15,822 nucleotides of DNA from an uncultured Christensenellaceae bacterium (GTDB lineage Bacteria > Bacillota > Clostridia > Christensenellales > Borkfalkiaceae): assembly GCA_910588615.1 (NCBI GenBank), contig CAJUOI010000034.1, positions 1-15,822 on the forward strand, read 5' to 3'. Of the stretch, positions 1-6,656 are shown in pieces (positions within the stretch are counted from its first letter, which is position 1; the number at the start of each line of letters is the position of its first letter). The position numbers were made by a program, and so were the translations under genes. The notes beneath the pieces are model-generated. The model had not been told where the DNA came from, did not search any database, and was given only the letters and a program-made list of their open reading frames with translations.

Positions 1-460
1 GATTGCAAAATTATAATATATAAAAATTGAACAAGTCTTATAAATTTCAATTTAGCTTACTTAATTACTCGCAGAAAGAACTCTCGAACAATTTGTTCGA
101 GAGTTCTTTCTTGCTATTCGTTTTTATTCCCTACGGGAATTGTGCTTAATGATTGCTTTCTTTGTTTTTTATTATTTTGATAGAAAGAAACTACAGTAAA
201 CGGTAATTTAGCTTTCTAATACGAAGACAAGCCAATAACATAATAAAAGGCAAAGTATTGATAAGGTGAGCAAATTGAAAGTTGAAACAAAAAAGAGATT
301 GGATATAATGTTAATGTATATACATTTTATTGTTTTGACATTGGTATTGTGAGTCGGTGCAGGAAGGCTATCAATATATAGATAAAACGGTATAGAATAC
401 CACGGGATAGTGAAATCTAATCCCTACAACAGACACTCGTTCAGGTTATTTGTTATAAAA
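1..460. other. AT-rich stretch without a recognisable gene
   Basis: No frame here gives a convincing protein. Besides the 73-111 hairpin there is a small inverted repeat at 126-140 (ATTCCC-TAC-GGGAAT). There is also a possible plus-strand promoter, TTGAAA (282-287), 16 bases, TATAAT (304-309). Nothing recognisable follows that promoter before the end of the convergent small gene at 502. It may be decayed or mobile-element-flanking DNA, or it may encode a short RNA; the sequence alone does not decide. Confidence 0.4.
73..127 (+). terminator. Long perfect hairpin, probable terminator of an upstream gene
   Basis: Bases 73-91 and 93-111 form a 19-bp perfect inverted repeat (practical loop of about 4 bases). 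The left arm starts A-rich and the right arm ends T-rich, followed by TGCTATTCG and TTTTT at about 121-125. The shape fits an intrinsic terminator, possibly bidirectional, for a gene left of the window. The T run is displaced by about 9 bases, so a plain cruciform or mobile-element relic is an alternative. Confidence 0.5.
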
Positions 461-464
461 ATTT

Positions 465-485
465 GCCGCAGACGTTGTCTGCGGC
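465..485 (-). terminator. Terminator of the small minus-strand gene
   Basis: A 9-bp perfect stem (465-473 with 477-485, loop GTT) lies 16 bases beyond the stop of the 76-residue gene. Read on the minus strand it is followed by AAATTTTTATAAC. This is a compact GC-rich stem with a modest U-tract, consistent with intrinsic termination. Confidence 0.65.
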
Positions 486-501
486 GTTCCTCTTAATCAA
501 A

Positions 502-732
502 TTAGTTTTCGTCGATCCAGGCAAGCGCTTTCGCCTTAGTGTAGGTTGTGATTTTTTCGGTCGAATAAGCCGATTCCGCACCGCCGTAGGTATAGAGGAA
601 ATAATCTCCGTCCTCGGTAACGTACATCGTCATTTCATAGCCTTTGGGATCGCCGTAAAATCCGCTCGTTACTTTTTTCACAACCGCAGCCGTCATCGTG
701 TCGTAAACCTTCGTTTTCGTCTTCTTAACCAT
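502..732 (-). CDS. Small conserved hypothetical protein, 76 aa
   Basis: The start is ATG at 732-730, chosen over an in-frame upstream ATG at 825 because AAAAGGAG (minus strand, 740-747) sits 7 bases before it. The protein is 76 residues and lysine-rich at the N-terminus. Its pattern is YDT.TA near residues 10-15, then a GDPKGYE..MY segment (27-37), a G.YFLYT.GGA.S.Y core (42-56) and a C-terminal A..WI. This resembles a family of small uncharacterised proteins in Firmicutes phages and conjugative elements that share YDT.TA...E.LY.T..G.YFL...GG..S.Y. The resemblance is from memory of the pattern, not a search. No catalytic residues, signal peptide or membrane segment are visible. It has its own promoter (899-927) and terminator (465-485), so it is a single-gene unit. 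The function is unknown. Confidence 0.75.
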   Translation of the reverse strand: MVKKTKTKVYDTMTAAVVKKVTSGFYGDPKGYEMTMYVTEDGDYFLYTYGGAESAYSTEKITTYTKAKALAWIDEN

Positions 733-892
733 GTTTTTTCTCCTTTTTTTGTTCGCTGTTCGAAAACGGAACCAGAGTAGCCCTGACGACGACCTATCGC
801 CTCTTTGCCGCAAGAGCGAACGCAATCGTATTGAACAGACGATAAGCGAGCTCTTGCCGTAAAAACCTGCTACGCTCCGATTTCAAACGGCT
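733..892 (-). other. 160-base 5' leader of the small gene
   Basis: The interval between the predicted transcription start (about 892) and the ATG at 732 is unusually long for a 76-codon gene. On the minus strand GCAAGAGC pairs with GCTCTTGC about 32 bases later (near 812-819 and 852-859), giving an 8-bp stem. No known riboswitch class is recognised. It may be a regulatory leader or simply a long 5' UTR. Confidence 0.3.
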
Positions 893-898
893 ATCTTT

Positions 899-927
899 AT
901 TGTAATAAATTCGTTAACTTTCGTCAA
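899..927 (-). promoter_or_regulatory. Sigma-A-type promoter for the small gene
   Basis: On the minus strand the -35 TTGACG (922-927) is separated by exactly 17 bases from the -10 TACAAT (899-904). Transcription would start near 892 and run leftwards into the 76-residue gene. Confidence 0.75.
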
Positions 928-1003
928 GGAAAGAGGAAAAAATTTTCAAAAAAGGTAAAATGTACCTTAATCACACAATGAGAAGACGGTTTTGTGAAAA
1001 ATT

Positions 1004-1567
1004 TTAACCGTTTGCTACGTTTCGGACAACCCGATCGCAGCGGTTTTGCATTCCGTACGCGATAATTGCTTCGGAAACGGCTTCTGCCATGGAATATACC
1101 ATGTTTAGCCTTGTCAGATTCAACATTTCGTAAGAAAATGCGGATTTTCCCGCCACGATACCGAGAATAGAGGCGTCCCCTACCTTACCGAGCTTTTTGT
1201 TTGCGCCCGACCCCGGACGGAGCGAGCCACTCGTAACCTTGATCAAGCCGACGTCCGTTTCCTCGCCGATTGCAGCATCCACTGCGATTACGGGAGCGTT
1301 TGGATGTGTTTTGCGTAAAAAATCGTTAACGTACTTAACTTCTTTGGCGGTAATCGGATTTTTTAACGTGCCGTAGACGTAGCCATGAAAATCCCCGCTC
1401 TGTTTGAGCATCGTGCCCACGAGCGGTCCGAGGCTGTCGCCGATTGCAAGGTCGCTTCCGATGCACAGAACGACGGGCGCAGACTTTTTCGGCAATAATT
1501 GATGATTCAGCGCCATCATAATTCCCGTTCCCGCCATGCCGTTATAAAAATGAAAAGAATAATCCAT
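1004..1567 (-). CDS. yyaC: YyaC family (DUF1256) spore-protease-like protein
   Basis: This 187-residue protein belongs to the YyaC/DUF1256 family, related in fold to the germination protease GPR and found in endospore formers. Family signatures are in order: CIGSD (35-39), GDSLGPLVG (43-51), YGTLKNPITA (65-74), AVDAAIG (95-101), GSLRPGSG (114-121), VGDASILGIV (129-138) and LNLTRLN (149-155). The acidic residues D39, D44 and D97 match the conserved acidic positions of the family. The ATG at 1567 is supported by GAGGTG (1575-1580) 7 bases upstream. In Bacillus subtilis yyaC lies beside spo0J/soj, so its presence a few genes from parAB here repeats that neighbourhood. A weak stem (ACGGTT/AACCGT) overlaps the stop and may act as terminator. 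The exact biochemical role is not settled for the family; a sporulation role is inferred. Confidence 0.9.
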   Translation of the reverse strand: MDYSFHFYNGMAGTGIMMALNHQLLPKKSAPVVLCIGSDLAIGDSLGPLVGTMLKQSGDFHGYVYGTLKNPITAKEVKYVNDFLRKTHPNAPVIAVDAAIGEETDVGLIKVTSGSLRPGSGANKKLGKVGDASILGIVAGKSAFSYEMLNLTRLNMVYSMAEAVSEAIIAYGMQNRCDRVVRNVANG

Positions 1568-1594
1568 AATCTAACACCTCTTGCCGATTGTTAA

Positions 1595-1615
1595 CCTTTT
1601 TTTGTATTTTTATAC
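1595..1615 (-). promoter_or_regulatory. Possible sigma-F-like promoter of yyaC
   Basis: Read on the minus strand, GTATA (1611-1615), a 14-base A-rich spacer, then GGTTAACAAT (1587-1596) resembles the forespore sigma-F pattern (GYATA, about 15 bases, GGNNANNNT) with one mismatch near the end of the -10. No good sigma-A match serves yyaC. B. subtilis yyaC is reported as forespore-expressed, which fits. The match is weak in information content, so this is tentative. Confidence 0.35.
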
Positions 1616-1621
1616 TTTGGA

Positions 1622-1650
1622 TTGACAAATTCCTAAAAGCGTGGTATAAT
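1622..1650 (+). promoter_or_regulatory. Perfect consensus sigma-A promoter upstream of cvpA
   Basis: TTGACA (1622-1627), 17 bases, TATAAT (1645-1650) is an exact match to the housekeeping consensus with ideal spacing. The start would be near 1657, about 30 bases before the GTG of the CvpA-family gene. Confidence 0.92.
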
Positions 1651-1687
1651 AAATAGCGAAAAAAATCTGATAGAAAAAGGAGGAACC

Positions 1688-2257
1688 GTGAACAACTTAC
1701 TTGCTGCGGGCGGTTGGACTCTCGACGTTGCGTTTTTCGTGATTTTGCTCGTCGGAATCCTGCTCGGAGTCATGCGCGGCTTTGTTGCAGGCATCTGTAA
1801 GCTTGCCGGAAAGATTTTTTCCGTTGCCGTTGCCGTTGTGTTCTGCGTCTCTTTTTCGGAAACGTTGGAAAGCTGGTTCGGAACAACGACGGCGCTCAAT
1901 AAGGCAATCGGCGGAAGTTTTCCGTTCGGACAATGGATCATGGTTGCGCTATGCTTCATCGCCCTGTTTCTTATCGTATTTTTCGGCGCAAAATTTGTTG
2001 GCGCGCTCGGAACAAGTCTTGTGAACAAGTTTGAACCCTTTCGCATTGTCAATCTTGTGCTGGGCGGTCTGCTCGGAGCGTTCAAGGCGTTGCTGATAAT
2101 CTTCTTTTTGCTGTCGGTTTGCCTGTGGATCCCTTCCGAATCGTTGCATACGTTTATCTCATCAGGTAGCGTTGTCGGTAAAATATTTGTTTCGGATTGG
2201 TTCCAGAATTCGTTTAACATTGTCGCACTGTTCCAAAAAGTTACGCACCAATCATAA
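1688..2257 (+). CDS. CvpA family integral membrane protein
   Basis: This 189-residue membrane protein resembles the CvpA (colicin V production) family. Four hydrophobic segments are visible at about 13-29, 39-56, 83-103 and 121-146. Family-like features are the D13 plus G23/G27...RGF turn after the first helix, and the NLVLGGLLGAFKALL stretch (122-136), which matches the usual N..LG...G..KG.L motif of the last helix. The start is GTG at 1688 with AAGGAGG (1677-1683) four bases upstream. It forms a single-gene unit between a consensus promoter and a strong terminator. CvpA-like proteins of Gram-positives often sit near division or chromosome-maintenance genes, and a role in envelope or division processes is inferred only. 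Its C-terminal 40 residues are polar and without motif. Confidence 0.82.
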   Translation: MNNLLAAGGWTLDVAFFVILLVGILLGVMRGFVAGICKLAGKIFSVAVAVVFCVSFSETLESWFGTTTALNKAIGGSFPFGQWIMVALCFIALFLIVFFGAKFVGALGTSLVNKFEPFRIVNLVLGGLLGAFKALLIIFFLLSVCLWIPSESLHTFISSGSVVGKIFVSDWFQNSFNIVALFQKVTHQS

Positions 2258-2270
2258 ATCACAAATTTTG

Positions 2271-2304
2271 ATCCCCGAACGTTTTCGTTCGGGGATTTTA
2301 TTTT
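2271..2304 (+). terminator. Strong intrinsic terminator after cvpA
   Basis: An 11-bp perfect stem (2271-2281 with 2286-2296, loop TTTT) is followed by TTTTATTTT. It lies 14 bases after the cvpA stop and separates it from the parS/ftsH-parAB unit. Confidence 0.9.
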
Positions 2305-2332
2305 ACCGCAAGCAACATATTTTGGCGTTAAA

Positions 2333-2348
2333 TGTTTCACGTGAAACA
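2333..2348. promoter_or_regulatory. parS: parS site 1 (perfect)
   Basis: TGTTTCACGTGAAACA is a perfect 16-bp palindrome identical to the consensus ParB/Spo0J binding site. ParB nucleates here and, through CTP-dependent sliding, spreads along the origin region. It lies 250 bases upstream of ftsH and 3 kb upstream of parB itself. Confidence 0.97.
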
Positions 2349-2375
2349 CAATTTTTGCCAAAAAAATTCGGAGAG

Positions 2376-2391
2376 TGTTTCATGTGAAACA
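2376..2391. promoter_or_regulatory. parS: parS site 2 (one-base variant)
   Basis: TGTTTCATGTGAAACA differs from the parS palindrome at one central base (C to T at 2383). It starts 43 bases from parS1, about four helical turns, so the two sites face the same side of the helix. Single-base variants at this position are known among natural parS sites, so it is probably functional but weaker. Confidence 0.88.
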
Positions 2392-2397
2392 TTTTTG

Positions 2398-2441
2398 GGT
2401 CAAAATAGCCCAAAAAAGGCTTTAAAAGCCCGTTTTTGACC
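2398..2441. repeat. Nested inverted repeats beside parS2
   Basis: GGTCAAAA (2398-2405) pairs with TTTTGACC (2434-2441). Inside it GGCTTT (2418-2423) pairs with AAAGCC (2425-2430). This branched palindrome begins 7 bases from parS2 and lacks a following T-run, so it is not an obvious terminator. It may be a protein-binding or cruciform site; the function is unknown. Confidence 0.45.
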
Positions 2442-2510
2442 TGTTTTAGGGGTATTTTTGGTGAAAATAGTGATAATTTAGAAAAATCGGAAATAATTGG
2501 AGTCAGACAC

Positions 2511-2539
2511 TTGCTTATTTCTTCCGTTTGTGGTACAAT
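2511..2539 (+). promoter_or_regulatory. Promoter of the ftsH-parA-parB operon
   Basis: TTGCTT (2511-2516), 17 bases, TACAAT (2534-2539) gives a start near 2546. The 50-base leader holds a 6-bp hairpin (TCGCAC 2553-2558 with GTGCGA 2567-2572) before the ribosome site. Both parS sites lie 120-180 bases upstream, so ParB spreading could reach this promoter. Confidence 0.78.
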
Positions 2540-2597
2540 ATACCCTGTAAACTCGCACATACTACCGTGCGAAGTAATATCTAAAAGGAGACGAGGT

Positions 2598-4598
2598 TTG
2601 AGTAAAACAGTAAAGGCAATTATTGCCGTGCTGCTCGTTGCGGTTCTCGGAGTAGGGGCGTATTTCCTTATCACGTCGCAAATCAAGAGCAGAAAGCAAG
2701 TTACCGCTACGGAGTTTGAAGAGCTGATTACAACGGCGGGCGGCGTAGAAGGGAAAAACCAAATCGTAAAGATTCATATCGACGGTTACGTCGTATATGG
2801 CTATACGGATGTGGATGCGCGCAACTACGCTTATTGGACGAATTACATTAGTTTGTATACGCCCGAAGGAAAGGACGTGCTGGAACAATGGACGGAGGCG
2901 GGGCTGAAGGAATACAGCTTCTCCAATCCCAATGCGGGTAGCGGGTGGACGAATGCTCTATATATCGGTGTATTGGTTATCGGCGTCGTCGCGTTCTTCT
3001 TAATACTGCGTGCGACAAGCGGCGGTGGGGGGAAAGCGATGAGCTTCGGCAAGACGAAGGCACGCGTTTCCACAAATTTGAAAGTGCGTTTTTCCGACGT
3101 TGCGGGTGCGGAGGAGGAGAAGGAAGAGCTTGCGGAAGTCGTCGAGTTTTTGAAGAGTCCGAAAAAATTCTCCAATTTGGGAGCAAAAATTCCTAAGGGC
3201 GTATTGCTTGTCGGTCCTCCCGGAACGGGTAAAACGCTGTTTGCAAAGGCGGTTGCGGGCGAGGCGGGGGTACCGTTCTTCTCGGTCAGCGGCTCCGACT
3301 TCGTAGAAATGTATGTAGGCGTCGGTGCTTCTCGTGTGCGCGACTTGTTCGATATGGCAAAACGCAATCAGCCCTGCATTATTTTTATTGACGAAATCGA
3401 TGCGGTCGGGCGTCAGCGCGGCGCAGGGCTCGGAGGCGGGCATGACGAGCGTGAACAGACGCTCAACCAGATCCTCGTTCAGATGGACGGCTTCGAGACG
3501 AACGAAGGGGTTATCGTTATGGCGGCAACCAACCGCGCCGACATTCTTGACAATGCGCTCCTTCGTCCCGGGCGCTTTGACAGACAGATTTACGTGAATC
3601 TGCCCGACGTAAAGGGGCGGGAAGCGATACTAAAGGTACACGCCCGCAATAAACCGCTTGCAGCCGACGTTAACTTTAAAGTGGTCGCCCGCATGACGAG
3701 CGGGTTTTCGGGAGCAGATCTCGCCAACCTGCTGAATGAAGCGGCAATCCTTGCCGCCCGCGCGGGAAAGAACGTTATCGGCAATCTCGAACTGTACGAG
3801 GGAATCAATAAGGTCATCATGGGACCGCAGAAAAAGAGCCGCGTTGTAACCGAAGTAGACAAGCGCAACACGGCTTATCACGAATCCGGACACGCGATTC
3901 TTGCTAAACTTCTTGAAAATTGCGACAACGTGCACGAGGTTTCCATTATCCCGCGCGGGATGGCTGCGGGATATACGCTCACCCGACCTGAGTCGGATGA
4001 TAACGATTACACGGTTAACAAGCTTAACGATCTGATCTGTATGATCCTCGGCGGGAGAGTGGCGGAGGAAATCGTGATCCACGACGTTTCGGCAGGCGCT
4101 TCGAACGATATTCAGAAGGTAACGAAGATTGCCCGCAGAATGGTAACCGAATGGGGTATGAGCGACAAGCTCGGGCCCATTTCCTACGGCAGCGACGGTC
4201 CCGTATTTATCGGTCGTGATTTCGAGGAGCGCAACACTTACAGCGAGGAAACGGCGGGAATTATCGACGAAGAGGTCAAGCGCCTCGTTTCGTCCGCGCA
4301 CGAGCGGGCGACAAAGCTGTTGACGGAAAACCGTTCCGTACTCGACAACATGGCGCGCGTGCTTGTGGAATGCGAGACCATTTATACCGACGAAGTGGAT
4401 ATGTTAATGAAGGGCGCGGACTATAAAGAGGTCATCGCTTATATGGAAAAGCACGACAGCAAAATGCCCGACCGTCCGTTCGGGATCGAATTGAAGGAGG
4501 CAGAGGAACAGCCCGACAACAAGAGTTCGGACGAGACGCCCGCCTCTCTGACGGCGGACGACAATGCGGACGGTCCGTCGGACGGCGATAAAGACTGA
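2598..4598 (+). CDS. ftsH: FtsH, membrane-anchored ATP-dependent zinc metalloprotease
   Basis: FtsH is a hexameric AAA+ protease in the cytoplasmic membrane that extracts and degrades membrane and regulatory proteins. Translated from TTG at 2598 (AAAGGAG at 2584-2590, 7-base spacer) it has 666 residues, normal for the family. In order: helix 1 (about 4-25), an external domain of about 90 residues, helix 2 (about 119-138), and the AAA domain. The latter has Walker A GPPGTGKT (206-213), Walker B IIFIDEIDA (261-269) and a second region of homology ending RPGRFDR (323-329). The M41 zinc site is HESGH (428-432), with D504 in SNDIQ as probable third ligand. The tail from 633 is acidic and probably disordered. 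An in-frame ATG at 2436 is rejected because it precedes the promoter. It is co-transcribed with parA (15-base gap), an unusual neighbour for ftsH. Confidence 0.97.
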   Translation: MSKTVKAIIAVLLVAVLGVGAYFLITSQIKSRKQVTATEFEELITTAGGVEGKNQIVKIHIDGYVVYGYTDVDARNYAYWTNYISLYTPEGKDVLEQWTEAGLKEYSFSNPNAGSGWTNALYIGVLVIGVVAFFLILRATSGGGGKAMSFGKTKARVSTNLKVRFSDVAGAEEEKEELAEVVEFLKSPKKFSNLGAKIPKGVLLVGPPGTGKTLFAKAVAGEAGVPFFSVSGSDFVEMYVGVGASRVRDLFDMAKRNQPCIIFIDEIDAVGRQRGAGLGGGHDEREQTLNQILVQMDGFETNEGVIVMAATNRADILDNALLRPGRFDRQIYVNLPDVKGREAILKVHARNKPLAADVNFKVVARMTSGFSGADLANLLNEAAILAARAGKNVIGNLELYEGINKVIMGPQKKSRVVTEVDKRNTAYHESGHAILAKLLENCDNVHEVSIIPRGMAAGYTLTRPESDDNDYTVNKLNDLICMILGGRVAEEIVIHDVSAGASNDIQKVTKIARRMVTEWGMSDKLGPISYGSDGPVFIGRDFEERNTYSEETAGIIDEEVKRLVSSAHERATKLLTENRSVLDNMARVLVECETIYTDEVDMLMKGADYKEVIAYMEKHDSKMPDRPFGIELKEAEEQPDNKSSDETPASLTADDNADGPSDGDKD

Positions 4599-4613
4599 CG
4601 GGAGGGAGAGAAT

Positions 4614-5384
4614 ATGGGAAAAATCATCTCATTTTCCAACCAGAAGGGGGGCGTCGGCAAGACGACCACCTGCGTCAATATGGCGGCGTATCTATCCAAG
4701 GCGGGCAAGAAAGTGCTTTTGATCGACCTCGACCCGCAGGGCAATGCCACGACGGGGTTGGGATTTTCCAAGAGCACCTTGAAGAAATCGGTCTACAACG
4801 TTCTGATCGAGGAAGAGGACGTTAAGGACAACGTGCTGCCTACCGAGCTTGACGGGCTGTATATTCTTCCCGCCAACATAGATCTGGCGGGCTCGGAGGT
4901 GGAACTCGTTTACAAGAAGTCGCGGGAAAAAGTGCTGAAAATGGCGCTCGATAAAATGAAAAAGGACTACGATTTTCTTTTGATCGACTGCCCGCCCTCC
5001 TTGGGACTGCTGACGATCAACGCGCTTGCCGCGGCGGACAGCGTAATTATTCCCATTCAGAGCGAATATTACGCGCTCGAAGGACTGTCGCAGTTGATGA
5101 ACTCCGTGGCTCTCGTCCGTCAACATCTTAACAAAGAGTTGAGGGTGGAGGGCGTGGTGCTCACGATGTACGACGGGCGGTCGCTGATTTCCAAGCAGAT
5201 CGCGGCGGAAATCAAGAAATATTTTACAAAAAAGCTCTATGAAATCGTTATCCCGCGCAACATACGGCTTGCCGAGGCGCCGAGCCACGGCAAACCGATT
5301 CTCCTGCACGACAGCAAGTGCATGGGTGCGCGGGCATATGCGGCGCTTACGGAAGAATTTTTGAAAAAGGAAGGGAGAGAATAA
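4614..5384 (+). CDS. parA: ParA/Soj chromosome partitioning ATPase
   Basis: This is a 256-residue MinD/ParA-type ATPase that binds DNA non-specifically when ATP-bound and is released by ParB, acting in origin segregation and, in spore formers, in control of DnaA. The deviant Walker A KGGVGKTT spans 11-18, with the signature lysine at K11. The A' motif LIDLDPQGN is at 36-44, and Walker B FLLIDCPPSLG at 121-131 with D125. The length matches chromosomal Soj rather than the longer plasmid ParA, which carries an N-terminal HTH. GGGAGGGAG (4600-4608) precedes the ATG. It lies 15 bases after ftsH and 3 bases before parB, so all three are surely one operon. Confidence 0.97.
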   Translation: MGKIISFSNQKGGVGKTTTCVNMAAYLSKAGKKVLLIDLDPQGNATTGLGFSKSTLKKSVYNVLIEEEDVKDNVLPTELDGLYILPANIDLAGSEVELVYKKSREKVLKMALDKMKKDYDFLLIDCPPSLGLLTINALAAADSVIIPIQSEYYALEGLSQLMNSVALVRQHLNKELRVEGVVLTMYDGRSLISKQIAAEIKKYFTKKLYEIVIPRNIRLAEAPSHGKPILLHDSKCMGARAYAALTEEFLKKEGRE

Positions 5385-5387
5385 CGA

Positions 5388-6272
5388 ATGGCTAAGGGAC
5401 TCGGAAAAGGACTTTCCGCACTGTTCAGCGAAACGGAAGAGGCTTACGGCAACGCGCAGGCGGGCGAGGGCGGCGTTGCGGAACTGAGTTTGGGGGACCT
5501 CTACCCCAACCCCGACCAACCGCGTAAAGCGTTTGACGAGGGCGCGATGATCGATTTGATGCGCTCGGTGAAGGAGCACGGAGTTATCAACCCCATCGTC
5601 GTCAACCGCGAATCGGACGGAAGGTATATGATCATCGCGGGAGAACGCAGGTACCGCGCGGCAATGATGGCGGGCTTGGAAACGGTGCCCGTGATCATTA
5701 AAGAATACAGTGAAAAGGAAATTCAGGAAATTTCCTTGATCGAAAACTTGCAGCGCGAGGACTTGAACCCCATCGAAGCGGCGTACGGGATGAAGCGTCT
5801 GATGGAGGATTACCGTCTGACGCAGGAGGTGCTGGCGGAGCGTCTTGGAAAATCCCGCCCCGCAATTGCGAACACGCTGCGGCTTCTGACCTTGGACGAC
5901 GAGGTCGTCGCACTCGTGCGCGACGGCAAGCTTTCTTCGGGGCACGCACGCACGCTCGTGCCCGTTCCGCGCGAGGAGCAGGCGCAGCTTGCCCTCGAAT
6001 GCGTGAAAAACGGTTGGTCGGTGCGCGATATGGAGCGCGCCGTAAAGCAATATCTCAACCCGCCCGAAATTCTCGCAAAGGATAAAGAAAAGAAAAACGC
6101 GCTTGCCAATGCGGAGCTCAAACACCTCGTGGACAGAATGAGAACGTCGTTCAAGACGAAGGTTTCTCTCATCGGTACGGACAAAAAAGGCAGAATTTAT
6201 ATCGATTATTATTCCCGCGACGATTTGGACAGAATCAGCGAATTGCTCGATATTATCGACAGGCAGGAGTAA
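5388..6272 (+). CDS. parB: ParB/Spo0J parS-binding CTPase
   Basis: This 294-residue protein loads on parS and spreads as a CTP-bound clamp, recruiting SMC and stimulating ParA. It shows an N-terminal basic LGKGLSALF segment (5-13, the ParA-activating peptide). The ParB/Srx CTP-binding domain follows with PNPDQPRK (40-47) and the nucleotide-contacting GERRYRA (85-91), then ENLQREDLN (119-127). The helix-turn-helix that reads parS is at about 144-166 (TQEVLAERLGKSRPAIAN), and a C-terminal dimerisation segment ends ELLDIIDR. The ATG is 3 bases after the parA stop, with GGAAGGGAG inside the parA end as its ribosome site. The cognate parS pair lies upstream of ftsH. Two terminator hairpins follow. 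Confidence 0.97.
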   Translation: MAKGLGKGLSALFSETEEAYGNAQAGEGGVAELSLGDLYPNPDQPRKAFDEGAMIDLMRSVKEHGVINPIVVNRESDGRYMIIAGERRYRAAMMAGLETVPVIIKEYSEKEIQEISLIENLQREDLNPIEAAYGMKRLMEDYRLTQEVLAERLGKSRPAIANTLRLLTLDDEVVALVRDGKLSSGHARTLVPVPREEQAQLALECVKNGWSVRDMERAVKQYLNPPEILAKDKEKKNALANAELKHLVDRMRTSFKTKVSLIGTDKKGRIYIDYYSRDDLDRISELLDIIDRQE

Positions 6273-6290
6273 TTTAATAGATTCGGGAAG

Positions 6291-6320
6291 ATAAGGACGC
6301 GCGCGACAGCTCGTCCTTAT
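6291..6320 (+). terminator. First hairpin after parB
   Basis: ATAAGGACG (6291-6299) pairs with CGTCCTTAT (6312-6320) around a 12-base loop, followed by TTCTTG. It lies 18 bases after the parB stop. The U-tract is imperfect, and it probably works with the second hairpin. Confidence 0.6.
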
Positions 6321-6341
6321 TTCTTGCCCTGCAACGGAGAC

Positions 6342-6369
6342 GGGCACGGTTTTCTCGGCGTGCCTTTTT
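6342..6369 (+). terminator. Second terminator after parB
   Basis: GGCACG (6343-6348) pairs with CGTGCC (6359-6364), followed directly by TTTTT (6365-6369). The stem is short but has good context for an intrinsic terminator closing the ftsH-parAB operon. Confidence 0.65.
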
Positions 6370-6585
6370 GCATTCGATTGTCGGCGGCAGTTGTCTGTTG
6401 GTAAACGGAGCGGACCGACAAATTTCGCAAAAACCGCAAGATAAGCGTATGAAAGGGAGAAAGATACGGAATATCTTGGGGTATTTGGCAGAAAAAAACG
6501 GGTTTCCCGATGAATATTTGGTGAAACCTCCCAAAAAAAATTAAAAAAAAGATAAAAAAACAACAAAAATATTTTTAAAATAACA
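6370..6585. other. Gap between parAB and the sugar operon
   Basis: No gene is convincing here. One frame gives a 31-codon ORF at 6450-6545 without a ribosome site. From about 6530 the DNA becomes extremely A-rich (A-tracts up to the -35 at 6586), which may act as an UP element or curved DNA in front of the promoter. Confidence 0.5.
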
Positions 6586-6614
6586 TTGACAAAGCCGTTT
6601 TCGTGTGTTATAGT
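6586..6614 (+). promoter_or_regulatory. Strong promoter of the sugar-uptake operon leader
   Basis: TTGACA (6586-6591), 17 bases, TATAGT (6609-6614) is preceded by about 50 bases of A/T tracts typical of UP elements. The start is expected near 6621, some 226 bases before the binding-protein ATG. No palindrome resembling a known sugar-repressor operator or a good cre site overlaps it. Confidence 0.85.
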
Positions 6615-6656
6615 AGTTTCGGTATTTAAAAACATGACATCGGGGGGAGTCATAAT

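Noticed and set aside
463..780. A 105-codon plus-strand frame over the small gene
   Set aside because: It starts in the terminator of the minus-strand gene and has no ribosome site; the opposite strand carries complete signals.
733..825. Upstream in-frame ATG at 825 for the 76-residue protein
   Set aside because: The added 31 residues are basic and low in information, and the strong AAAAGGAG site serves the ATG at 732.
1633..2361. A 242-codon open frame antisense to cvpA
   Set aside because: It overlaps a gene with a perfect promoter, ribosome site and membrane topology, and its composition is that of a shadow frame.
2436..2597. N-terminal extension of FtsH to an ATG at 2436
   Set aside because: It would start upstream of the operon promoter (2511-2539), and the added residues match no FtsH. 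The TTG at 2598 has a good ribosome site and places the first helix at the N-terminus.
6450..6545. A 31-codon ORF after parB ending in PPKKN
   Set aside because: There is no ribosome site, no promoter and no family resemblance, and its end is driven by the A-rich tract. It could be reconsidered if conserved.
4692..6653. A 653-codon open frame on the minus strand
   Set aside because: It lies antisense to parA and parB, whose motifs are complete. It has no family motifs, is rich in Arg/His/Phe as expected of a reverse-frame shadow, and has no ribosome site.
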